Position numbers and translations under genes: made by a program. Source: Phymatolithon calcareum (taxonomy: Eukaryota > Rhodophyta > Florideophyceae > Hapalidiales). From it: a stretch of DNA of 64,000 nt. This document shows, piece after piece, positions 1-10,995 of this stretch. Numbering within the stretch: the first letter of the stretch is position 1; each line of letters opens with the position of its first letter. Location of the stretch: assembly GCA_977006965.1 (NCBI GenBank), contig OZ345357.1:124001-188000 (forward strand). Direction: 5' to 3'. The notes beneath the pieces are model-generated. The model saw nothing but the letters and a program-made list of their open reading frames with translations. It did not search any database and was not told the DNA's origin.

Positions 1-239
1 TTAGGAAGTTCGACCTTTGGTGGTTCCAGAAAACATTTATTCCTATTCTGTTCCGCTACAATAAGGCGTTAGCGCCCCTCTGTTTTCGCTACTCTGAAAA
101 TACCATTGATAATTTGAGGCCTATCTTGCCATAAATCAACGATACGTTTTCTATGTAGAAGGTTAAATAAGCTCCTCGTACTTTGATGCCTTCACCCCTA
201 CAAACACTTCTTCTAATGCTTCACGTTCTTCAGGCTGTT

Positions 240-677
240 TCAAGATCGACCAGAAGATGCCTTATAAGTTTGTCTGATTTCTTCTGGAAGAAGGCGAAGC
301 ATGTCTGCTCCGCCAGCTACCCCGTCTGCGGGGAGTGACACCAGGCTCGGGTCAAGCCATAAGTATTTTCTTGATTTGCCATGGACCTCATCTGTTATAC
401 AAAAGTAGTTCCCAATCTCATCCATAGACCCAAGCTGCCGAGTGGTCTCCTGTCTGAAATAATCGCGGCGACTCGCCTCGTCCTCCATATCCTTTCCGTG
501 TATAATTTCCTTTTCTTGAATCGAATTGGGTTTGTGTTCGTCCTGGACGATCACCCCCAACGGTACACTACCTTCGGGTTCTACTAATACATCCCCCCGA
601 TACAATGCATTAATTGCCTGCATCATAGGCGATGTTCTATTAAGTCGACGTCGCTGAATTCGACGTCGTTTACGCAC
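240..677 (-). CDS. Hypothetical 145-aa ORF of the inverted repeat block
   Basis: A 145-codon frame on the minus strand starts with a very basic stretch (MRKRRRIQRRRLNR) and becomes acidic downstream. It has no signal peptide, membrane segment or motif that I recognise. It lies downstream, on the same strand, of the gag-like frames at 1010-1793, so it may be a further part of the same old mobile element. It has no counterpart at the other block copy, which is cut at 40110 before reaching this region. I cannot assign a function, and it may not be a functional gene. Confidence 0.35.
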   Translation of the reverse strand: MRKRRRIQRRRLNRTSPMMQAINALYRGDVLVEPEGSVPLGVIVQDEHKPNSIQEKEIIHGKDMEDEASRRDYFRQETTRQLGSMDEIGNYFCITDEVHGKSRKYLWLDPSLVSLPADGVAGGADMLRLLPEEIRQTYKASSGRS

Positions 678-1009
678 CCCTCGATTCTGCTGACCGAAAG
701 GCCCAGGACTTCCTTCCTACTACTACTGAGGGAAGGAAAGGAAGGAAATCTCGTCGATTCGGATAGGAAATGTCAACTGCGTTTATCATCTCTACGCTAA
801 TTCTTCTCCCCACCCGCGCCACTCGGTTGGCCGGGCTTGTCTACTTTGGGATTACTCGAAGCACTCCCTTTCGCATTCATAGTCTGCACTAATAGACCAT
901 TCGCCTTAATGTTATTTAAGATGCTCTTCAGCAAGAGAGGATCCTCAACTATGGTGGTTACGCCCAAGAGGCTATCGATAACTTGCCACGAAGCACGACC
1001 TCCGTGTAA

Positions 1010-1793
1010 TTAAGCCAGCGTATGTTCATGCCCGAACGCCTTGATACCGATTGCTCGCCGCGCGAGCCTTTCGAACGGATCATTGTACAAGAGGCCTTCC
1101 AGGTTCCCTTTCTCATGCGTCATGTCATCCATTACATTACCGATGAGTTCCAGATCCTTCCGATTACGAGGGTTGACGCAGTCAACTGCCTCCAAATGCT
1201 TTTCGAACGAAACATGACAATGCTTCAACATGCCGACTATGAACGAAAGTGCAGTTCTTCCCCCAGCCCACATAACAGGTAGCTTTGTGTTTAGGCCTTT
1301 AACAGCCTTCTCTGCTTATCTGAAGTACTCTAATCGCTGCTTATCCATCGTAGCTCGTTTCTTCTCATCGACATTTCCCTGTGCATGAGCCCAGTGTGTA
1401 GTCCTACCTCTCGGCTCTTAGTAATTTGCTTTACAGGAGGGGCAGGCCTCGATCGTTTAGTAACACGTCCGCCGCCACTATCACCCTTCCGCTTGCATCC
1501 TTTCTGTTGACTGCTACCACCCACCGTCCGAGCGGACTCACTGCCTTGGCCCATTCGTTCCCCGGTCTTATCAGCAAATCCTTGCGGCAAGTTGTCACTT
1601 TTCTTGGGTGACCTTTTCCAGTCTTCGAACTCTTAACCGAAAGTTCCTTACTAGGTGTCCTCGTAGCGCTTGAATTCTTTTTAGACTGTATTAGTTTCTC
1701 TAACCCTTCGAGCCGTTTTAACATATCCGCAAATACTGCATTCTCAGCAGTCGGGGGAACCACCCTTCTACTGCGGATCCTTGTCCGTTTCAA
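1010..1793 (-). pseudogene. Gag-like relic of unknown element (copy 1)
   Basis: Three overlapping minus-strand frames (1431-1793, 1330-1590, 1010-1273) read as one protein broken by frameshifts. It has a basic start (MKRTRIRSRRVVP), a short heptad-like helix (ADMLKRLEGLEKLIQ), a Ser/Lys/Gly-rich middle, and a helical C-terminal part containing VMWAGGRTALSFIVGMLKH. The same sequence occurs on the plus strand at 32940-33155 and 39386-40110, where one junction is split by nested insertions. Repetition and helical, basic composition suggest a gag-type structural protein of a retroelement. That is inference; no zinc knuckle or protease motif is visible here. Confidence 0.4.
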
Positions 1794-1887
1794 TTTCTGA
1801 CCCTCAGCATCTGGCCTGCGAGGCTCAGCTGCCTCATCCTAATCTTACTTCTTCAGCCTCAGCTGTCACCACGTGTTTAAGCCTACT

Positions 1888-2119
1888 TGAGAGCTTCGCC
1901 ACTCACACACGTGGTGGACTACTCCACGTGTACCTCGCATGCCTGAAACCTACTGCACCCTCACCAGGCAAGCCAGGCACGAGACTAGTGACTGGCGCAT
2001 GCCGTCTGCATGTCGCACTATGTGTGCCTGTGTGTGTCTCCTGGCACGCAGGGCCAACAGAAAACCATAAGTAGACTAGTTAGCCCCTCATGAGTAAAGG
2101 TAGAGGTTAAAAGCCAACA
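1888..2119. mobile_element. Solo LTR, 232 bp, TSD ctact
   Basis: The segment begins TGAGAGCTTC and ends AAGCCAACA. It is flanked by ctact at 1883-1887 and 2120-2124. The corresponding position in the inverted block copy (about 32872-32876) lacks it and has a single copy of the target. TG...CA ends with a 5-bp duplication are the hallmark of an LTR retrotransposon reduced by LTR-LTR recombination. The interior is rich in CACGTG-type short palindromes. It carries no coding sequence. Confidence 0.75.
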
Positions 2120-2850
2120 CTACTATCCCCTACAACTTGGTGTCCACCATCATTTGTAAGTTTTCTTATCCCCGTAACATGCTGTATAAGTTCATCATCT
2201 TTCCTTATCACCCGGTTTTCAGTGCCGAGTGGACCGATCATGCCCCGATTCGCACTCGCTGAAATCTGGTGCGGCCCGAAATACTATTCCAGCGGGAGAC
2301 ATATTCCCAAAATATCATGCCGGCGGGAGACATATCCCGTGTCATCCCGGAGGAATTAAATAGGTCTCCCGCTGGAATGACATGGGCCTCGAAAGGTCCT
2401 CTCATGTCCAAGCCTTTGACCCTCTTCCGGTCATTTCCCTTTGCATTCTACGCACAAGTCGAGGAAGGACGGCTTTTTGTGCGTGGATGAAGTGCACAAG
2501 TGTGCTCAAAATCGTTTGTAGGATGAAGATATTAAGGTTAAAATGATTTTTAAGCTGAAGAGTTATTCCAACCTGAATATTAAGCTGAAGATTAGTCCCT
2601 AGATTAGAAGAAACTGCTTGGAAGTCAATAATTCACAGTGGCAATACCGCGCAAAAAGCTTAGTGGTAATGGTGATGGTGAATGTTTGAAACGGAAATAG
2701 TCGAATGGTGACCCTGAATGCTGTCAACCCCTTTCAAAGTCCCAGAGAGAGACCGTGTCGCTCGAGAGCCGGATTCCAGACCACGAAAGTCAGGAAAAGA
2801 CGGCGCAGTGTCCTCCCTTCCTGTATTAGAAGATAGCTTTGGTTTTTTCT

Positions 2851-4694
2851 TCAATGATTGCATCGATTTACTTCGTTGTTGACATTGAGGACTGGTCTTC
2901 TGTCATTCTCTTTGTTCACAGCGGGCGCAAGCGCATGATTCTCGACCTCCTCAATTTGATCTTTGCCACTTCCGGTAATCGAAACGGTTGCGGGAATTGG
3001 TCCGGGCAAAGGCACTGATTTTTGGTTTGAGTCAGAACCATTTTTAGCAACAAAGATAGCCTCCCGCTGTGGTCCGTCCAGCCTTTCAGTGGCATCAGAA
3101 TCCGGGAACATGTCAAACAGCTGGCGCTTGCCCAGCCCGCCCTGCAAATTTGAATAGCTGACGAGACTCTTTGGCTCACGGAGCCCAGTTCTGAGCATTA
3201 CGCTGACTACAGAATGGCCGGCCGCCATCAAGAACGATACCATGGTCGCGCGAAGTCCATGCATCGTGACGTGCGAATTTTTTCCGATTCCAGTTACACC
3301 TTCTGCGATGCACATGTTCTTCACGAGATCCTGAAATTGATTTTTGCCCAATGGAGTCCGCCGAAAAAAGGGAGATACATTCTTCGCCTTCTTATTGATC
3401 CCGAGGAAAAACCGTGTGGTAGGTGGCACTATGCCGCTTGTGGATGGTCTAGTCAGTGCTTCTTCCCTTAGTTTCAAGTAGAACGATATATCCTGATACA
3501 CATTCATGAGGCCATCTAGGAGAGGGAAGTCCCAGATTGTGATTGTAACGGGCTTCTTTCCCACTGCTGCAAAGCCGCCTTCGTTTGTCTTTGATGCGCC
3601 AGTAAGACTGCCGATTGTTTCAGTGTACTCCCACGCCTTTACGCCGTCAATGATGATGTGCTTGAATTGATCAACAGTTACTTCGGCATAGCACGTCGTC
3701 CGAAGGCCAAGATTGACGCCGAGAGCCAGCACTAGCTTGTACAAGTAGCTCAGAGCTGTGGTCTGATCACATGACGGAGACCTTAGCAACGCCTTCAGGT
3801 CTTGCAGCGACAATGGATTGTGACTTTTAGAGTGCATTCCTTTGTACTGGTGCTCTGAAAGCTTATTGTTCAACACCGAAATCAGTCCATTTTTCTTGTT
3901 TGCAAATACAGGACCAGTTGTCAGCCCCATGCATTGAATCCCCGCTGCAGACTGAGAATATAGCCCTTCATCGTTGTGGGCATAACCTCATTGCCAGAAG
4001 TAGAAGAGTTAGGCCCGCTTCGCTCGTTTTTCTGCAAATGGAGCTTGGTTCTCATAGTGTTAGACTTATATTGAACGACAAACTCACTTAAACAATGCCG
4101 AACTTTGTCTTGCACTGCCAAAGGAACCTCATCTCCGGGAATGCAATCACCGAACAGCAATGTTTTCGTCTGCGTAATTTCAAAATCTTCCATTCGAGCA
4201 GGATCGCTTGCAATGATTGATCTCATGTGCGGCTCAGAGCGAAAGAACTTGCTTTTGAAATCCGAGTCAATAACAAACCTGGCAAATAGTTTCAAGGCCC
4301 TGTTTGTCGCGCGTAAAGTATTATTAGGGACTGGTTCACCTTGATACTTGGCCAGCTCCGTGCTCGGGGATAACAATTGATCGGCCGTTGCAGCGTGGGA
4401 ATCAGGGGCAGAAAATGCATTTCCGGGTACCTTAGATGGGGCGCTAGGGAGCGCAGTGTGGACGTGCCCGTTGCTTGCGGGAACTATGCTTTTTGGCGCC
4501 GAGTGTTCCTTGTCGAAAGAATCGGAGGGAACTAGACGAGGCGTTTCCGCAAAAAAAGCAAACCTGGACGCTCCATTCTCGTCATCTCCAATGCCTGAAC
4601 CGGAAGAAGATGACGTGCCGACTTTCTCGCGGCTGTACTGAGGAGCCATTTTCCTTGAGACGAGCGACGGCCGCTGAATGCCGTGCGTTCGCAT
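2851..4694 (-). pseudogene. Crypton-type tyrosine recombinase (DUF3504-like), one frameshift
   Basis: Two minus-strand frames, 3921-4694 (257 aa) and 2851-3930 (359 aa), overlap by 10 bp and together resemble one Crypton/DUF3504 recombinase. The first part has a low-complexity N-terminus and then a helical SAM-like core-binding domain (NNTLRATNRALKLFARFV, SLQRGFNAW). The second part carries the catalytic domain: an Arg in LGLRTT (about residue 77), His224-x-x-Arg227 in MHGLRATM, and the nucleophile Tyr259 in SLVSYSN. The usual second His/Trp is not obvious (RTGLRE). The two parts meet at a run of four G near 3925, so a single-base loss or a programmed shift would explain the break. The C-terminal tail is Ser/Asn-rich. 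Confidence 0.7.
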
Positions 4695-4898
4695 TCAGCT
4701 GGATGATCTGGAGTGATATTCTATCGAGGGAGCCTGTGTCGGTGGCTGTGCATCACGTGAGGTATGATGCAAATAATCCTCCAGCGCCAGAATAAAGGAT
4801 CCGAAACGAAACATGTGAATCTATTCGCATGGGAATTTTTTGGAAAATCCAATATTTTAGTTTCCCCCAAAACCGGGTTGATAAGTCTCAATTGTCGT

Positions 4899-5008
4899 GA
4901 CCGCTATGATCAAAAACCACTCGTTAGTCCCGCGGGAATGATTTCGAGCCCCTTCGGACCAAAATCAATCCCTTGGGACGTCCCTCGTGATTTTTGATCA
5001 TAGCGGTC
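4899..5008. repeat. Inverted repeat, 22-bp arms, near the right end of the Crypton-like element
   Basis: Arms at 4899-4920 and 4987-5008 match at 21 of 22 positions; the core is GACCGCTATGATCAAAAA. The loop is 66 bp. The hairpin sits just inside the right terminal inverted repeat, on the 5' side of the recombinase gene. It could be a recombinase binding site or part of the promoter. No equally long hairpin is seen at the left end, though 2285-2385 contains CCAGCGGGAGAC in both orientations. Confidence 0.65.
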
Positions 5009-5035
5009 CCTCCAGTTTCGGGTGATAACCTATAC

Positions 5036-6200
5036 TTGTCAAACGGGATGGGGTGAAAATAATCGTGCGCAGGTGAGCATATGATCTGATATCATTCCCG
5101 CTGGGGTGTAAATAGAGGCCCACTATTGGCTGATGTCTTTTCCGCTCAGTGCTGCACTATTTGAAACGTGTGTTAACATTCTTAAAGGAGCTACGTGTGT
5201 ACTACGGAGCTACTTGTGTACCACAAGACTTAAGTTCGGATCGGTTTCTTGGGTTACAACATTATTTTAAAATGAAGTTGAGTACGTTCTATTTACTTGT
5301 TGTTGTGGTTGATCGTAACGTTAATAGAGGTTGCCTTAATGTTTTCGAAGCCAGACATAGAAGTGCTTCTCGTGTCGTTCTGGGAGGTCACTAGAGGAGT
5401 GCCATCTCCTGGTGTTGTTTACATTGCACTTGTGAAATCACTTTGGTCGTTGATATTCTCCTTGGACTCGCTACTGGGCTCCATTTTCTTTACCTTCTTC
5501 GTTTTCGGCTCATTCGCTTCTGTGTCTATGCAAATATCCATTTGTTGCTGAAGACCCTTATCCCACTGCAAGTTTGTATAGCTCAGCACGCTCTAAACAG
5601 CAGCCCTGTTCCCGAGATATAGGGACCAAAAGTGGGGTACCGTGTTGAAATACCGGTCATTGAATTCGTCGTTGACAAGAAATAGAGCCAGAGCCCGAAC
5701 TCTCTATTCCGTGCCCTTTTGTGTGTTGTCGGGAACAAATCTTCCCTCCAGCTGTTCGGACATTTCTGAGGTCGGTAAAGAAAAACTAAATTTCATTACC
5801 TTCGTCCATACCCGTCGGTCACCACATTGATATGGAGGGGCTTTTAGTCGAGATATAAGAGTGGCGGAGAGAGACGGAGAGGTAGGCAATGTAAATGAGG
5901 CGAGCGAAAGCGAGCGACGACGAACGGACAGCACGCGATCTAAATACGGCGAGCAACAGCGGGCGACGGTTAGCGAGCGCCAGGCAGGGGAAATTCAACG
6001 GAGCTCGGTGGTGCGCCTTGTCGAGCGACCGCGAGCGAGCGGCACGGGATGGAAATGGACTGGAGCGCGGCGGCGAGCGGCAGGCGATGGAAATGCGTCG
6101 AGAGCAGCGAGCGACGGTTAGCGTGCGGCAGGCGATGGAAATAAAACGGAGCGCGGTGGCGCGCCTTGACAATGGCGCGAAGGCCTCCGAAATAGGTAAA
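5036..6200 (-). pseudogene. Internally deleted Crypton relic (copy 1)
   Basis: This is the reverse complement of 31265-32791. On the minus strand, around 5580-5800, it encodes a piece like the recombinase core-binding domain (DEFKDRYFNTEPHFRSLY in the better copy), comparable to SDFKSKFFRSEPHMRSII of the full element nearby. A stop follows directly, then a fragment like the C-terminal end (SVLSYTNLQ, comparable to SLVSYSNLQ). The whole catalytic middle is missing. Upstream, 5860-6180 is a GC-rich tract of degenerate GAGCGAGCGACG-type units, which gives spurious open frames in several phases. Confidence 0.5.
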
Positions 6201-6349
6201 ATTTATCGACAGAATGTCCCATCAATTGGTGAGTTCTGCAAGACTACCACCTACAGTGCGCCTGTGTTCCTTGTATGTCGACTGATGTTGCTGACTTCGA
6301 ACGGTGCCGTCAGTAAAAATCACAGCCGTTAAGCAGAGAGTCAGCATGT

Positions 6350-6470
6350 GCTTCGGTGCTGTTCTAGCCGTTCGAGAAAACGTGAGACATGCAGGTTGTC
6401 AACCTCCTCATCGAGAATGACACCAGCCCAGACCTTGCTCAAGGGGAATCCTGAGGGTATGACATGAAAC
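6350..6470 (-). pseudogene. Fragment of Ty3/gypsy pol 3' end
   Basis: The reverse complement matches 31080-31205, the last part of the Ty3-type integrase region that follows the pol relic at 27640-31110. Similarity fades near 6470. From 6471 to 6812 I recognise nothing. That interval contains the breakpoint where the inverted block meets segment D. Confidence 0.5.
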
Positions 6471-7582
6471 CAAGGAGGTCCCGAGGGCTGTAAGCCAGAG
6501 GGGATTCCGAGGTTTCAGGGCATTCTCGAAGGATTTCCCGCGAGCAACGTGGTATCATCCCCTCAAGACGGTTGACAACATATACTTATCCATATTGGAC
6601 GTTCCTCTTGCGCAGGATTTCGCACATATCACCCCGTTCCCGCGTTCCTAGGGACCAGTATAAGGCATGGATCTCTCGATTTCACTTCTTGCTTGCTACT
6701 GGCAGGGTCACCACACCTTTGTCGATTAACTTAGATAATTTATGGTGTGTTTTTTATGGGTTTTTGTTTTTCTCGAAAGCGTCAAGCCATAGAGAGCCCA
6801 CCGACGGGAGTTTCGGTTGCACAGAGGGTGGGATATCAACCCATCCTACTTCGTCTAGTATCCATGTTGTTGTGTTTATTAAGGTCACGCCACTCTAGAA
6901 CAGAATCCGCCAAGCTGACTTTGGCATTCTTTCCTAGGCTTTGAGCCCCGATAGCCCACATGGCTATCGTTAGCCTCACCCCAATATAAACGCTGTTACA
7001 CACTAAGTGCCAACGCCCAGTGACTTACCTGGGGAGACCTGTCGCTAGACCACTGTCCTGAGCTTGTGGCTTCTGCATGCACATACACGAGAATTTTCCT
7101 TGCCATTTTCACCACGCCCAGTCCCTGTGCCCACTCATTCGCATGGATTGTCTAACTTGTTTACCAGCCAAGGACATTGTTCTTAGACACATTCTGTTTT
7201 CACTTATTCAGAGTAGACAGTCGCCGTAATCATCTTGGCGATATCTACCCTTACATCGAGGAAGTTCCAGATCTTGTACCAGGTAGGAGGTAGATTCTCC
7301 TTTTTTGTCTGACACATAGCTTAGTTTTTCTTTGACTCCAAGAGGGCCCCACCCTCTCCAGAATCACGTCAGGCAGCCTATTCCAACGTTAGTTGGGATC
7401 ATCAGTCACCCTGTACCTTTCAACAAAGCACAGGCCGTCCAGCCAAAGCATTGGAGTTATTTATTTATTTTTATTCTTTTCTCCGCGCAGTGTCGAGAAT
7501 AAATATCGAGATGTTGAACGCAGAAGCAGTAAATTATTGTATTCAAGTTCAGTGAGGAATAAATAACTGGTTATTCCCTGAA

Positions 7583-9545
7583 TTATTGGATCCCTCTAGC
7601 AACTTTCTGTCGCGATAGAATTGACGTCTTCGATTCCCCCCACACCCGAGTTAGCATGAAGGAACATCTGCTTTTAGAAGTTTGCAGGAATAACGCTTCT
7701 TCTTCTGTCATCCAGAGCGTAACCAGCGATAGAGAAAATCCTCTCGCGCATGTTCGACATTGGCACAATTAATCGCAAGTCCCATGTACTCAGAATCAGA
7801 GGAAATAACGCATTTGCGACGCTTCATTGCGCACTTGGCTAAAGATAGTGAACTTTCATCAACAGTCAAACTCACAGCACAGACAACCTTCTTCAATTTC
7901 TCGGTAGCAGATAGCTCAGTCGCTGAAATCGCAGAAACGCGTTCTCCATAATTTTCACAAGTCCGGACTCGAATTCAGGGTGATGGATGATTTCCGCCGT
8001 TGAGCCGAAGCGGACAGAAAGTTGTGGGAACTCTTCTATCACGGTATCGAAAAATACCCGGGCGTCCGCCATCGATACGTCATCATTTTGGAGAGCCTTG
8101 GTAATTGCATCGAACGAAGTGAACTCCTCGCATAACGACTCCACTTTTCAGTTTTGGCGTGCGCTTAACGTTAGAGCATCGACCTCGTCAATATTCAGCT
8201 GGGGTAGAAACTCTTTGATAGCCATGTAGCGCTTGAGCATTTGCGCTGTCGATGACCGTCGTGTCACATTGCTCCGGTAGGCACGTAAGTGCGTAAAGTT
8301 GCGGAGTTTTGCAGCCGGTATAGGGTACGATAGCTTCTGCATGATTGCCCTGGCGTTCTCAAAAATGGCTTGGCGTTCGCGTATCATGTCCTTCATGGCC
8401 AAATTAAAACGGTGGCTCGCACAACCAAGAAAATTCACACCACATTAGTCCGCCAGCAACTTGTTCGTCGAGCAGTTGTCGCCAATGAGTGCAACAAGAT
8501 TCGATAGCGATTTTCCAAACACGCTTAGTACGAACTTGAGATATCTGTGGTGATTAGCCGCGCTCTGTCCTTCTTCGTCTATGAAAGGAGAAAACCCCAA
8601 CAAACACTTCTCGTAACCGTGTGTCGTATTCGCGGGAAGGATAGCGAATATCGCGACATAGTGAGTATCATCAGCGGTCCAACCGTCAAAAACGAGTTCA
8701 AAGTTCGACGGAAGGCGACGTGAGAGTTTCGATTCGACGCTTTTCGTGAGGGTATCGAGGAACATCATGACGGTCTTGTAGCTCATGGAATCAAATCTAC
8801 AAGCAGCAGTGTAAATTGGGTTCTCGGCGACAGTAGACGGCAGCAGGCCTTTGACGATAAACTCTAGCCAGCTGTGGGCCTGTAACGTTTTGCGAGGATA
8901 AAACAGAGAGAGAGGCCTCGGAACTTGCGAGGTATATGTGGTCGACACATTCTCAGCGAATAAAGCGTTCAGCTCGCTTGGATTCTTTGAACGTTATACA
9001 CAAAATTCGTGTATCCCGTCCAGAATCTTTCCGTCGCGTTCCACACTTGCAAGTCCACACAGCGGAGTTGGGATCCGACTGCGCGAAAAACTCATCTCGA
9101 ACACGCTTACCTACAACTCGCGGCGTCTTGGCTGCTACCAAACGGTGCTCGCCTGGTCCACAGTCAGGGATAGTACCAATATTATTGTTATTTATTGGGG
9201 CACATGATGCAATAGCAATTGCAATACCAATAATGCAAGGTTGAAGGCAATAGCTATTGCAATATCTGACCATTCTTCCAATATCAATTGCAATAACAGA
9301 ATCTAATTCAGGTCCTCCTGCGCCATGTCTTCTTGCCAGCGCAGAGGAGGGCAAGGGTGTACCTTGATTTCGATCATATGCCATTACTTTTTGCAATAAT
9401 TATTGCAATAAGCACCTCTCAGGGCAATTAAGACTTTATTGCAATAAGTTGCAATAAATTGCAGTAAAAAAAATAAAAATAATATTGGTACCAAGCGTGT
9501 CCACAGTTCTCGTTGTACTGTGTTGATCGCCATGATTTTCACAAT
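7583..9545 (-). pseudogene. hAT-type transposase relic (copy 1)
   Basis: Minus-strand frames 8953-9160, 8445-8948, 8148-8438, 7893-8144 and 7583-7896 join into one hAT transposase. The N-terminus has a BED-like CxC zinc-binding stretch (WTCKCGTRRK). The catalytic core has Asp in VFDGWTADD and Asp in LIGDNCSTNK, followed by the hAT-typical FLGCASHRFNLAMKD. A C-terminal dimerisation-like region follows. Lesions include a TTA-to-TAA nonsense codon near 8447 (intact in copy 2), a frameshift near 7940, and a MITE inserted at 9165-9498 that cuts off the N-terminus. The element's own terminal repeats were not found. Confidence 0.75.
9165..9498. mobile_element. MITE with 9-bp TSD, inserted in the hAT relic
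   Basis: The insertion is absent from copy 2 (empty site 43844-43852). It is flanked by gtccacagt at 9156-9164 and 9499-9507. The subterminal inverted repeat GTACCAATATTATT is perfect (9173-9186 and 9478-9491), while the outermost bases differ. The interior is AT-rich with many TTGCAAT/ATTGCAA motifs and has no gene. A 9-bp duplication suggests a Mutator-like (MULE) superfamily. The right end, ACGCTTGGTACCAAT, resembles the end of the element at 40140-40930. Confidence 0.75.
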
Positions 9546-10196
9546 CCTGCGGGAACTCTTCAAAAACAGGATCGAAAAAAATGAGGAGTCTGCAAGCGAG
9601 ACGTCATGCGCTATCGATGACCAACATGTCACATTACTCTTCAAAAATTCGTAGACTCAGTCGGGCGTTCTCTAGTGAATAATGCTTCCAAATAAATACA
9701 ATAATTTTCGCAACCATGACGATCTCAATAAATACAATAAAAATGCGCGACTCAGGAACAATAATTTAAATAATTGCAATAGCAGTTATTTTTTCCAATG
9801 CTTTGCGTCCAGCCGTACCGCGAAGAGGTTGATCTCATAAGACCATCTGAGAACATGCCTTTATGGCATGGCGGCCACAGGAAACATAGCAACTGCTTTG
9901 TGCTACTACGAAAATACTAATCTCTCCCTCGTACCTCGTACGAGTATTAAGTAATTCCGTAAACCTGCCACCTTGTCAAGTGGTTCAACTGACGTGGGGA
10001 CGCGCGCGAAGGCGGTAAAGAGAAGGTCCCCGGTTCGAGTTGCGGGTGTGAGACTGTTTCCAGTGAAGATTTTTGACGCGGGTTTTTCGCCTAATTTCTC
10101 ACGTGCTATACGTATTTTGGGGAGTAATTTTCGCACTACTCAAGGTGGTCAAGCTGATGTGCAGCGCACATTTACGAGTCGAAATGTTGCTGTAAG

Positions 10197-10524
10197 GAAA
10201 AGCGTCCAACATTTAGCTATTGATAACGGGCTACCTGGTAAGTACCACTTGGAGTTTCGGAATATGGTTCTGAAATATGCCAACATTTTTCGAATCCGAC
10301 TCGGGTCCGATCCACCAGCCCCTGTTCCTTTCATGAAAATAACATTGAAACCAGACTCTAAGCCTTCTCTTGTCAAGCTTCGCCGGTATTCTTCTCGGCA
10401 AGCGAAGTTTCTGCGCCAGAAAGTCGACGAGCTCCTAAGATTAGGACATATGAGAGCAAAAAAACTCCAGCCAATGGGTCTGCGCGCCCCGCACCGTACC
10501 AAAAGCTCTCCGGAAGATATTTGA
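10197..10524 (+). pseudogene. Ty3/gypsy pol scrap upstream of RT (copy 1)
   Basis: The frame contains IFRIRLGSDPPAPVPFMKI, LVKLRRYSSRQAKFLR and KVDELLRLGHMRA. This resembles the stretch just before the reverse-transcriptase palm of Ty3/gypsy polyproteins, where Pro/Arg-rich sequence leads into the first RT motif. RT itself does not follow: the sequence runs into unrelated DNA at about 10450. The copy at 44520-46180 is split by two DNA transposons. From 9550 to 10196 and 10525 to 10995 I see no gene. Confidence 0.5.
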
Positions 10525-10995
10525 ACAGGCATCGCTCTGCACAAACCGGTGTGCACGCGTCTCAGAAGCCAGCAAGACCAGGACCCTTCTCCGTCCAAAA
10601 GACCGGTCTGTTTGAAGACATGAAGACCAACATCTCCGCCGGAAATTCTACAAGAATATAGTCGACCTTGGAGGGAAGGAACGTCAGTATTCAAAAGCTC
10701 AAAAGCAGACCGTAGTTACATCACGGAGCTTCCCGTGATCATAGAAGGCCTCAATATCGCCGGTCGGGGACTGCTGCAAACAATATCTATGGCTTCGAGT
10801 AGTCAGATTTGTGTGGTATTTGAAACCTTCAAATCGTGAGAATAGATGACGATAGATATGCATGCATAAAGCTCAGCAGCTAAATAAACAGAAGTTAATG
10901 ACAGAAAAAACACAAACAACATAGAACTTTACATGCACACAGTATATCGGAAGTGTGAATTCGCTCAATTTTTGTTGCGCTGAAGAATTGGGATT

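Larger units (their letters stand above)
2205..5035 (-). mobile_element. Crypton-like tyrosine-recombinase element with short terminal inverted repeats
   Basis: Alignment to the other block copy gives an exact empty site at 32791/32792 and delimits a 2831-bp insertion. Its ends carry a perfect 10-bp inverted repeat, TTATCACCCG (2205-2214) and CGGGTGATAA (5019-5028). The right repeat lies 7 bp inside the end. Only a 2-3 bp direct repeat ((C)TT) flanks it, as expected for recombinase-mediated insertion rather than DDE transposition. It encodes a two-part tyrosine recombinase on the minus strand (2851-4694). Classic Cryptons lack TIRs, so the inverted repeats may be recombinase arm sites. The family assignment rests on the protein. 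Confidence 0.7.

Noticed and set aside
5861-6332. Long open frames rich in Arg, Ala, Ser and Glu on both strands
   Set aside because: They come from a GC-rich degenerate repeat (GAGCGAGCGACG-type units) that is open in several frames. The same happens at 31265-31690. No codon signal or homology.
9961-10060. tRNA-like sequence: an A-box-like GTCAAGTGGTTC and a B-box-like GGTTCGAGTT, also at 44330-44410
   Set aside because: Acceptor and T stems do not pair in either copy and spacing is irregular. At best it is a degenerate tRNA or SINE head; I would not annotate a tRNA.
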